A stretch of 6,106 nt of DNA from an uncultured Faecalibacterium sp. (GTDB taxonomy: Bacteria > Bacillota > Clostridia > Oscillospirales > Ruminococcaceae). The stretch is from the NCBI GenBank assembly GCA_934539245.1, contig CAKTCK010000073.1, forward strand, positions 1 to 6,106, in the 5' to 3' direction. Shown here in pieces: positions 1 through 4,572 of this stretch. The notes below the pieces were generated by a model. The model was not told where the DNA came from. It saw only the letters and a list, made by a program, of their open reading frames with translations, and did no database searches. The position numbers were made by a program, and so were the translations under genes. Each line of letters starts with the position of its first letter. Positions within the stretch are counted from its first letter, which is position 1.

Positions 1-248
1 TGGAGTACCGCCTGAACACCGAGTACAACGTGGAGATCCGGATGCAGCAGCTGCCCTTTGAGCAGCTGCGCTGGGTGCAGAACGACCCCGACACCTACAA
101 CCTGCGGGATCTTGACCTGACCAGCGACACCAAGGCTGTGGAGGACATGAAGGGCAACCGTCTGCTGCTGTTCACCTCCGACTGGGCGGTACGCTGGGCC
201 GAGACCCACAACGAGAGCTTGCAGCTGAGCGAGTTCGGCAACATCTGA
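1..248 (+). CDS. prfC: Peptide chain release factor 3 (RF3), C-terminal end only
   Basis: This is the last 81 residues of an open frame that enters from the left edge (first full codon at base 3) and stops at TGA 246-248. RF3 is a cytoplasmic translational GTPase that recycles RF1/RF2 from the ribosome after peptide release. The GTPase domain lies outside the window. What remains matches the RF3 C-terminal domain: EYRLNTEYNVE near the start, then LPFEQLRWV, then LLFTSDWAVRWAETHN near the end, corresponding to the EYNVE, ARWV and RWAE..N blocks I know from this family. A GTG at base 30 lies inside the conserved block and is not a start. A strong terminator begins 10 bases after the stop, so the gene ends its transcription unit. 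The family call is firm. The symbol is by homology. Confidence 0.88.
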   Translation, partial: EYRLNTEYNVEIRMQQLPFEQLRWVQNDPDTYNLRDLDLTSDTKAVEDMKGNRLLLFTSDWAVRWAETHNESLQLSEFGNI

Positions 249-258
249 TAAAAGAGCG

Positions 259-293
259 CTGCGGAGTGCATCTGCGCTCCGCAGTTCTTTTTT
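259..293 (+). terminator. Intrinsic terminator after the RF3 gene
   Basis: An 11-pair stem (arms 259-269 and 274-284, one T-G wobble) with the four-base loop ATCT is followed by TTCTTTTTT at 285-293. This is a textbook Rho-independent terminator starting 10 bases after the RF3 stop codon. Confidence 0.93.
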
Positions 294-338
294 AGAGAAT
301 AAAAAACACAACAAAGTATGCCAGACATTGGAATGAGG

Positions 339-356
339 GTTCCCATTGCGGGGAAC
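339..356. promoter_or_regulatory. Inverted repeat upstream of the aldo/keto reductase gene
   Basis: GTTCCC-ATTGCG-GGGAAC forms a perfect 6-base inverted repeat with a 6-base spacer. It ends 25 bases before the start codon and 11 bases before the ribosome binding site. It could be an operator for a dimeric repressor or a small hairpin in the leader. I found no convincing sigma-A promoter in 294-338, so which of these it is remains open. Confidence 0.35.
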
Positions 357-367
357 ACTGCTGGCAT

Positions 368-373
368 GGAGGG
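368..373 (+). promoter_or_regulatory. Ribosome binding site that fixes the aldo/keto reductase start
   Basis: GGAGGG lies 8 bases before the ATG at 382. The frame is open upstream to a TTG at 346, but that codon lies inside the inverted repeat and has no binding site in front of it. The ATG at 382 is therefore the better start. Confidence 0.85.
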
Positions 374-381
374 TAAAGTAT

Positions 382-1365
382 ATGCAAAATATCAATATTG
401 GCAAAAGCGGTATTGCCGTGCCGTTTCTGGGCATGGGTACATGGGCCATCGGCGGCGGTGCATGGTGGGGCGATAACGACGACGCACTGTCGGTAAAGGC
501 CATCCAGACCGCCGTGGAGCAGGGCATTCAGTGGATCGACACTGCACCCATCTACGGGCTGTACCACAGCGAGGAAGTGGTGGGCGAAGCCATGAAGCAC
601 ATCGACCGCGACAAGGTGGTGCTTTCCACCAAGTGCGGCTTGGAGTGGCGGCACGAGTCTCCCATCCTGCACAAGGTAGTGGACGGCGTACAGGTGTACC
701 GCGACCTCTCCGCCAAGGGCATCATCGAGGACGTGGAGGACAGCCTGCGCCGTCTGCACACCGACCATCTGGACGTGCTGTATACCCACTGGCAGAGCCC
801 GGACTTCAGCGTGTACCCGCTGGAGGAGACCATGGAGGCCATGATGAAGCTTAAGGAGCAGGGCAAGATCCGCGCCATCGGTGCTTCCAACGTCACCTCC
901 GACATCATCCGGGGCTACTGCCAGTACGGCCAGCTGGACGTCATTCAGGAAAAGTACAGCCTGCTGACCCGCCGCATTGAAAAGCAGCTGCTGCCCACCT
1001 GCAAGGAGCTGGGCGTCTCGGTACAGGCATACTCCCCGCTGGAGCAGGGACTGCTGACCGGCAAGGTGACCATGGACACCACCTACCCGGAGGGCAGCAC
1101 CCGCAACACCAACCCCTGCTTCCAGCCCACCCGCCGGGCACAGGCGCTGGAGCTGCTGGCAAAGTGGAGCGATCTGACCGAAAAGTACGACTGCACCATG
1201 GCGCAGCTGGTCATCGCCCTGACCGCCCGCATGATCCCCGGGCTGCACGTTCTGTGCGGTGCCCGCAAGCCGGAGCAGGTGCTGGACAACGCCGGTGCCA
1301 TGCACATCAAGCTGGACGGCGCTGACGCCGTCCGCATGAAGTGGGACGTGGACGCGATCTCCTGA
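382..1365 (+). CDS. Aldo/keto reductase, NAD(P)H-dependent oxidoreductase
   Basis: A 327-residue soluble protein with the full (alpha/beta)8 aldo/keto reductase plan. These enzymes reduce aldehydes or ketones to alcohols using NAD(P)H. The catalytic tetrad is intact: Asp53 and Tyr58 in WIDTAPIYG, Lys84 in LSTKCG, and His136 in LYTHW. GKIRAIGASN (161-170) is the family signature strand. VQAYSPLEQGLLTGK (214-228) and GARKPEQVLDNAGA (293-306) match the cofactor-binding segments. Length is normal for the non-mammalian YajO/YhdN-like group. The substrate cannot be read from sequence. Start: ATG at 382 with GGAGGG 8 bases upstream. It stands alone between two terminators, so it is probably monocistronic. 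I see no truncation or frameshift. Confidence 0.93.
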   Translation: MQNINIGKSGIAVPFLGMGTWAIGGGAWWGDNDDALSVKAIQTAVEQGIQWIDTAPIYGLYHSEEVVGEAMKHIDRDKVVLSTKCGLEWRHESPILHKVVDGVQVYRDLSAKGIIEDVEDSLRRLHTDHLDVLYTHWQSPDFSVYPLEETMEAMMKLKEQGKIRAIGASNVTSDIIRGYCQYGQLDVIQEKYSLLTRRIEKQLLPTCKELGVSVQAYSPLEQGLLTGKVTMDTTYPEGSTRNTNPCFQPTRRAQALELLAKWSDLTEKYDCTMAQLVIALTARMIPGLHVLCGARKPEQVLDNAGAMHIKLDGADAVRMKWDVDAIS

Positions 1366-1375
1366 GGATAAACAG

Positions 1376-1417
1376 AACAACACCGGAGCATCTTCGGACG
1401 CTCCGGTGTTGTTTTTT
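1376..1417 (+). terminator. Strong terminator after the aldo/keto reductase gene, shared with the convergent sigma gene
   Basis: A perfect 14-pair stem (arms 1376-1389 and 1400-1413) with a 10-base loop is followed on the plus strand by a run of six T (1412-1417). It starts 10 bases after the reductase stop and ends 1 base before the stop codon of the minus-strand sigma gene. Read on the minus strand, the same stem is followed by a weaker T-rich tract (TTGTTCTGTTT). It probably ends both convergent transcripts, more efficiently from the plus strand. Confidence 0.92.
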
Positions 1418-1418
1418 A

Positions 1419-1904
1419 TCATTTCTGCTGTTTCAGCATGGTCTGGATACGGTTCTTGGCACGGTAATAGGTCACCCGCGCCCATGCGGCATTGTGGCCA
1501 AAAATCGCCCCGATGCGGTCAAAGGGCAGCTCACCGAACACCCGCAGGCTGAAAACTTCCTTATAAGGCTCTTCCAGCGCGTGCAGGCATTGGTGCACCG
1601 TAAAGGCGGCGTCTTTGTCCACCAACAGCTGCGCGATGTCCGGGGTGTCGGCAGCTTTTGTTTCGGCATCTTCCAGCGGGGCGGCGTGCTTTGCGCGGCG
1701 GCAGTGGTCATAGTAGGCGTTGCGCGCCACGGTGAACAGCCACGCCCGCACATCCTGCTTGCCGTCATAGTCTTTCAGGCCGTCCAGCGCCCGGAAAAAG
1801 GTCTCCTGCGTCAGTTCCTCCGCCAGCGTCTCGCTGCGTGTAAGCCCCTGCAAAAACAGGCAGACGTCCCGGAAGTAGAGCCGGTAGATGGTTTCAATGT
1901 CCAT
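1419..1904 (-). CDS. ECF-type sigma-70 family RNA polymerase sigma factor
   Basis: A 161-residue group 4 (extracytoplasmic function) sigma factor, which directs RNA polymerase to a small stress regulon. Region 2 spans about residues 10-72: AEELTQETFFRAL (28-40) is the core-binding helix, and RAWLFTVARNAYYDHCRR (53-70) is the -10 recognition and melting segment. A linker rich in Ala, Glu and Asp follows. Region 4 spans about 105-158, with the helix-turn-helix PFDRIGAIFGHNAAWARVTYYRAKNRI (127-153) that reads the -35 element. Regions 1 and 3 are absent, as expected for ECF factors. The ATG at 1904 follows the anti-sigma stop by 2 bases, and its binding site (GAGAAGGG) lies in the last codons of that gene, so translation is probably coupled. 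The target genes are unknown. The call is firm at family level. Confidence 0.94.
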   Translation of the reverse strand: MDIETIYRLYFRDVCLFLQGLTRSETLAEELTQETFFRALDGLKDYDGKQDVRAWLFTVARNAYYDHCRRAKHAAPLEDAETKAADTPDIAQLLVDKDAAFTVHQCLHALEEPYKEVFSLRVFGELPFDRIGAIFGHNAAWARVTYYRAKNRIQTMLKQQK

Positions 1905-1906
1905 AG

Positions 1907-2599
1907 TCAGCCCTTCTCAAACACGCCGTATTCCTGTGTGACCACATCCTCGGATTCATAAACATAGGTCTGCGTCCCATCCTGTTTTTTCAGGATGAAC
2001 CGCTCCACCCGCTGCCCGTCCCTGTAATAGCGGGTCTCGTCGGCGCATTGCACCGTCAGCAGCTGTGTGCCGGAGACTGTGATGCTGGTGTCGGAAGCCG
2101 ATGTGCCCAGCAGCCCTTCCAGCGCGGCATGAATGCGCGGAAAGGTATAGCGCACTGCCCGGACGGTAACGGATGGCTTGCCCCAGTTGAAGGAGCCTTC
2201 CAGCTCCAGCCAAACGTTTTCGCCCTGCACCTCCAGCACACAAAGGTTGGCTTCGTTTTCCTTTTTGTTGTAAGTCCAGATCTGCGCCTGCTCTGCCGTT
2301 ACCGGCGTTTTTGCGCCGCCCATCCAGAACGCCAGCCCAAAAGCGCACAACGCTGCCAGAACCGCTGCTACCGCTATGCGGATGCTCTTTTTCTGCAAGG
2401 TCTTTCGGATGCTCCGCAGCGGTGCATCCGGCTGAGATTCCGGCTGCACCGGCACCGGCTTTTCCATCTGCTCCAGCTCTGCACGGCAGGCGGGGCACTC
2501 TGCAAGGTGCTGCTCCACCAGCGCGCTGCTGGCGGGGCTGGCAAGCTTTTCGGCGTACAGGGGCAGTAAATCGCGGATCACGTCACATTCCAGTTTCAT
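1907..2599 (-). CDS. Membrane-anchored zinc-finger (zf-HC2/ZAS) anti-sigma factor
   Basis: A 230-residue protein that probably holds the co-encoded ECF sigma factor inactive at the membrane. The N-terminal domain has the zinc anti-sigma signature: Cys5 in ECDVIRDLLPLY and then His31-x3-Cys35-x2-Cys38 (HLAECPAC). A Pro/Gln-rich linker leads to one membrane helix at about residues 73-94 (IAVAAVLAALCAFGLAFWM). The remaining 135 or so residues should lie outside the cell. That sensor-like part has no motif I recognise; it is rich in beta-strand-type sequence (WLELEGSF, SITVSGTQLLTV). Start: ATG 2599 has GGAG 9 bases upstream. An ATG at 2605 in the same frame would be only 3 bases from it, and relatives typically begin with the MK..C segment. 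Unusually, this gene comes first in the operon, ahead of the sigma gene. Confidence 0.9.
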   Translation of the reverse strand: MKLECDVIRDLLPLYAEKLASPASSALVEQHLAECPACRAELEQMEKPVPVQPESQPDAPLRSIRKTLQKKSIRIAVAAVLAALCAFGLAFWMGGAKTPVTAEQAQIWTYNKKENEANLCVLEVQGENVWLELEGSFNWGKPSVTVRAVRYTFPRIHAALEGLLGTSASDTSITVSGTQLLTVQCADETRYYRDGQRVERFILKKQDGTQTYVYESEDVVTQEYGVFEKG

Positions 2600-2608
2600 G
2601 GTCATTTT

Positions 2609-2615
2609 CTCCTTT
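2609..2615 (-). promoter_or_regulatory. Ribosome binding site deciding the anti-sigma start
   Basis: AAAGGAG on the minus strand. GGAG is 9 bases from the ATG at 2599 and 3 bases from the ATG at 2605. The first distance is the usual one, so the shorter protein (230 rather than 232 residues) is preferred. Confidence 0.7.
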
Positions 2616-2643
2616 GCGGGCTTTGTTGTGCCCTTTCACCCCA

Positions 2644-2671
2644 ATAACGCACAAAGAGGAAAAACGTTACA
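2644..2671 (-). promoter_or_regulatory. ECF sigma-type promoter of the anti-sigma/sigma operon
   Basis: On the minus strand TGTAAC (2671-2666) is followed by GTTTTT, a 16-base spacer in all, and then CGTTAT (2649-2644). The AAC-containing -35 followed by T-rich sequence and a CGT-type -10 at 16-base spacing is the pattern of Firmicute ECF promoters (TGAAAC-N16-CGT in the Bacillus SigW/SigM/SigX group). Transcription would start near 2637, giving a leader of about 38 bases. Its place in front of a sigma operon fits autoregulation by the encoded factor. This is inference from pattern and position. Confidence 0.65.
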
Positions 2672-2679
2672 GGTTTTTC

Positions 2680-2722
2680 AAAAAACTCCCCCAGCCATGC
2701 AGAAGCGAAGGCTGAGGGAGTT
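2680..2722 (-). terminator. Intrinsic terminator after the LytM-like gene
   Basis: On the minus strand a 13-pair stem (arms 2722-2710 and 2696-2684, one T-G wobble) with a 13-base loop is followed by TTTTTT (2685-2680). It begins 3 bases after the stop codon of the LytM-like gene. The ECF promoter -35 begins only 9 bases further on, so the two transcription units are packed tightly. Confidence 0.92.
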
Positions 2723-2725
2723 TGT

Positions 2726-4027
2726 TCAGTTTTCCTTCCAGAACAGCCCGCCGGAGGTCTGGAACAGCAGCCGGGGGTTCACGCTCTTGCTGCCCAGCTT
2801 GAAATCCATGGTCAGCTCTTCGCCCAGTGCACCCACAGCCTGTCCCTTTTCCACAGTCTGTCCCTTGCTGACCGAAAGCTCCTGCAAACCGTACAGGTAG
2901 CTGCGCAGCCCACAGCCGTGGTCGATGACCACCGTGTTGCCGGTAAGTTCCAGATTGCCCGCAAACACCACCGTGCCATTGGCTGCGGCGCGGCAGGGCG
3001 CACCCGGGATGGTGTACAGCTTTGTGGAGTTGGAGCGGCTGCCCTGCTGACCGTCCGTTACTTTGATCTGCCCGTAGTCCACTAAGGTCATGGAGTCCTC
3101 GGCCGGAGGCACAAAGCCGCCCTGCCACTGCTTGGCGGTGGCGGCAGCTTCGTACAGCGGCCAGATGGCGCTGCGGAACTGGGCATTGGCGCTCTCCGGG
3201 GCGGGCTCTTCCTTCTCCACCTCCACCGTGCCGAAATCCTTCGGCAGCACGGTCAGGGTGCGGGTGATGGTCTCGCCGTTCACCGTGATGTTCACCTCAT
3301 GCCCACCGGAGGAGGCGTTATAGGCTGCCGGGATATAGGCGCGCCAACCCTCGGCGGCGCGCACGCACTGCACGCTGCCAAGGTCGGTCTCGATGGTGGG
3401 CACGGCGTCCCCGGTCATGCCGGAGATGCGCACGCCCACCGTGCCGCCCTGCTCCACCCGCTCGGCAGAAAGCTCCACCTCCGCGCTGGCCTGCAAAGTG
3501 AACCGGAAGCTGTACCGGTACCAGCCCGTGGGCTTGGCCGGGCGCTCCAACCCCAGATTTTTGCGCAGCTGCCCGGTGCTGCCGCCCTCAAACTGGGTGA
3601 TGACCCCGCCCTTGGGCACGCGCCATGCGGTCAGCTCTGCCTTATACTCGCCGTTCGCGGGAAAGAGGAAACTCTGGTACTCCCCTGCGCTGCCCGCAAA
3701 CAGCACATCCCCCGCCGCATTCTGGATGGTCAGGGCGGTGTAGCCCGTCCAGTCCGGCAATGTCAGCTCCGGGTGGGCGGTGTACAGCACACCCAGCTTC
3801 TGCACGGTCAGGGTGGCAGGGCTGGCAAATACCTTATCCAGCTTGCCGCCCAGCAACGGCACCTGCCAGCAGGAGCCGTTGGTTTCCAACGCCTGCCCGC
3901 CGAACTGCGCTGCACTGTCCGGGCAGCCGCCCTCGGTGGTAAAGGCATAGCTTACCCCCATCATAGCCGCCAGCAGCACCACCACACCCAGCGCCACACT
4001 GATGAGCCAGAGCAAAAAACGCTTCAT
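2726..4027 (-). CDS. Membrane-anchored LytM/M23-like protein lacking catalytic residues
   Basis: A 433-residue protein. Residues 4-28 form a membrane anchor or uncleaved signal (FLLWLISVALGVVVLLAAMMG), so the rest should be outside the cell. Residues 30-180 are not recognised. Residues 183-262 look like an Ig-type beta sandwich (VELSAERVEQGGTVGVRISG). The C-terminal part, about 300-424, follows the fold of M23/LytM peptidoglycan endopeptidases: AAANGTVVFAG (347-357), GNTVVIDHGCGLRSY (363-377), VSKGQTVEKGQAVGALG (386-402) and VNP (416-418). The metal and catalytic residues are gone. The HxGxD segment reads SNSTKLY (332-338), the His of YAHL is Gly380, and the HLHF motif reads TMDF (406-409). 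It is therefore probably a structural or regulatory LytM domain, as in EnvC, NlpD or SpoIIQ, not a peptidase. Start: ATG 4027 has GGAG 7 bases upstream; a TTG at 4048 is less likely. Confidence 0.82.
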   Translation of the reverse strand: MKRFLLWLISVALGVVVLLAAMMGVSYAFTTEGGCPDSAAQFGGQALETNGSCWQVPLLGGKLDKVFASPATLTVQKLGVLYTAHPELTLPDWTGYTALTIQNAAGDVLFAGSAGEYQSFLFPANGEYKAELTAWRVPKGGVITQFEGGSTGQLRKNLGLERPAKPTGWYRYSFRFTLQASAEVELSAERVEQGGTVGVRISGMTGDAVPTIETDLGSVQCVRAAEGWRAYIPAAYNASSGGHEVNITVNGETITRTLTVLPKDFGTVEVEKEEPAPESANAQFRSAIWPLYEAAATAKQWQGGFVPPAEDSMTLVDYGQIKVTDGQQGSRSNSTKLYTIPGAPCRAAANGTVVFAGNLELTGNTVVIDHGCGLRSYLYGLQELSVSKGQTVEKGQAVGALGEELTMDFKLGSKSVNPRLLFQTSGGLFWKEN

Positions 4028-4046
4028 GTTCCTTCTCCTTATGTAC

Positions 4047-4096
4047 AAAAAGGGCGCACCGGGACAGTCCGTTCAGACAGACTGCTCCGTGCGCCC
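4047..4096 (-). terminator. Terminator-like hairpin between the small membrane protein and the LytM-like gene
   Basis: On the minus strand an outer 8-pair stem GGGCGCAC/GTGCGCCC (4096-4089 with 4059-4052) continues into an inner stem that includes CAGTC/GACTG (4084-4080 with 4069-4065), closed by a 10-base loop. TTTTT (4051-4047) follows. It lies 40 bases after the small-protein stop and only 19 bases before the LytM-like ATG, so it can end the first transcript and could also act as an attenuator for the second. Confidence 0.85.
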
Positions 4097-4103
4097 CGAT
4101 GCG

Positions 4104-4133
4104 CTTATCTTCCCGGCAGTTTCCGGTATTCAA
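4104..4133 (-). promoter_or_regulatory. Possible sigma-A promoter for the LytM-like gene
   Basis: On the minus strand TTGAAT (4133-4128), an 18-base spacer and GATAAG (4109-4104) each match the sigma-A consensus at four of six bases. Transcription would start near 4097, immediately before the terminator-like hairpin. The match is weak. It is listed because the gene otherwise has no visible promoter. Confidence 0.3.
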
Positions 4134-4136
4134 GGA

Positions 4137-4331
4137 TCATTCTGCCTCGGTCTCGTCCTCAGCAGCAGCTTCCTCCGGCTCTACGGTTTCCGCGTCATCC
4201 TCGCCGAACAGCAGGCGCTCGTATTCGTCCAGCTCCTTCTCGCGGCGGTTCAGGTAAAGAGCCACAGCGGCCAGCGCACCAGCCACAGCAGCCAGAACAG
4301 CGATCACAGCGACCAAGCAAGATTTTTTCAT
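4137..4331 (-). CDS. Small single-pass membrane protein with acidic C-terminal tail, function unknown
   Basis: A 64-residue protein I cannot assign to a named family. Residues 5-27 (CLVAVIAVLAAVAGALAAVAL) form one Ala/Val-rich membrane helix. A short charged segment, LNRREKELDEYERLLF (27-42), could be an amphipathic or coiled helix. The last 22 residues (43-64) are largely Glu, Asp and Ala. Lys2-Lys3 before the helix and Arg29-Arg30 after it make the topology ambiguous. It has its own strong promoter and a leader of about 109 bases, and a terminator follows, so it is probably a single-gene unit. GGAG is 12 bases from the ATG, a long but usable spacing. No GTG or TTG gives a better start. Reality as a gene is well supported by signals. 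Its role is open. Confidence 0.8.
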   Translation of the reverse strand: MKKSCLVAVIAVLAAVAGALAAVALYLNRREKELDEYERLLFGEDDAETVEPEEAAAEDETEAE

Positions 4332-4440
4332 AGATTCAGTACACTCCTTTTTGCAGTTGAAACGTTGTTTCAGCTTGATTTTTCCAGCGGGCGTCCCGCA
4401 AAAGGATCTTGATTCAAGCGGCAGTCAACGCCGCCTTGCA
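4332..4440 (-). promoter_or_regulatory. Structured 5' leader of the small membrane protein gene
   Basis: From the predicted transcription start (near 4440) to the ATG are about 109 bases holding three inverted repeats on the minus strand: an imperfect stem CAAGGCGGC/GCCGCTTG (4438-4430 with 4422-4415), a perfect GCGGG-ACG-CCCGC (4399-4387), and TGAAAC-AAC-GTTTCA (4372-4358) ending 6 bases before AAAAAGGAG. This may be a regulatory leader. It matches no riboswitch class I know, and none of the stems ends in a T-run. Confidence 0.4.
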
Positions 4441-4446
4441 GCTTTT

Positions 4447-4475
4447 ATTATACCCGTTCGCGTCCAAAATTACAA
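4447..4475 (-). promoter_or_regulatory. Sigma-A promoter of the small membrane protein gene
   Basis: On the minus strand TTGTAA (4475-4470), exactly 17 bases, then a perfect TATAAT (4452-4447). This is the best housekeeping promoter in the window. The expected start is near 4440. Confidence 0.8.
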
Positions 4476-4480
4476 CCGTT

Positions 4481-4519
4481 GCGCCCCAATTTTCACGCCC
4501 CGAAAGCGCTGCGGGGCGC
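4481..4519. repeat. GC-rich inverted-repeat cluster downstream of mutY
   Basis: Plus-strand GCGCCCC (4481-4487) and CGCCCCG (4496-4502) can each pair with CGGGGCGC (4512-4519), giving two mutually exclusive 7-pair stems. It lies between the mutY stop and the -35 box of the next promoter. It could mark the end of the mutY transcript, but no T-run follows on the minus strand, so I do not call it a terminator. The stretch from 4520 to 4572 shows nothing else. Confidence 0.35.
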
Positions 4520-4572
4520 ACTTTGGGCAGTGTGCCGGTTTTGGCGCGGTTCATTACAGCAAATTGCCAAAC

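Noticed and set aside
346..381. TTG at 346 as the aldo/keto reductase start
   Set aside because: It adds 12 residues that match nothing in the family, lies in the inverted repeat and has no binding site; the ATG at 382 has GGAGGG 8 bases away.
292..1485. A 397-codon open frame on the minus strand across the aldo/keto reductase gene
   Set aside because: It is antisense to a gene with intact catalytic residues, has low-complexity composition typical of a GC-rich shadow frame, and shows no recognisable motif.
4096..4127. GGAAAC followed at 16-17 bases by GCATCG as an ECF promoter for the LytM-like gene
   Set aside because: The -35 is acceptable but the -10 lacks the CGT core, so it is too weak to claim membership in the ECF regulon.
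3299..4333. A 344-codon plus-strand frame across the LytM-like and small-protein genes
   Set aside because: Rich in Arg, Ala, Pro and Gly, without motifs, and opposite genes that have ribosome binding sites, promoters and terminators. It is a shadow frame.
4346..4372. TGAAAC on the minus strand (4372-4367) as a second ECF promoter -35 box
   Set aside because: No CGT-type -10 element follows at 16-17 bases; that position falls on the ribosome binding site. The motif is better explained as one arm of the TGAAAC/GTTTCA inverted repeat.
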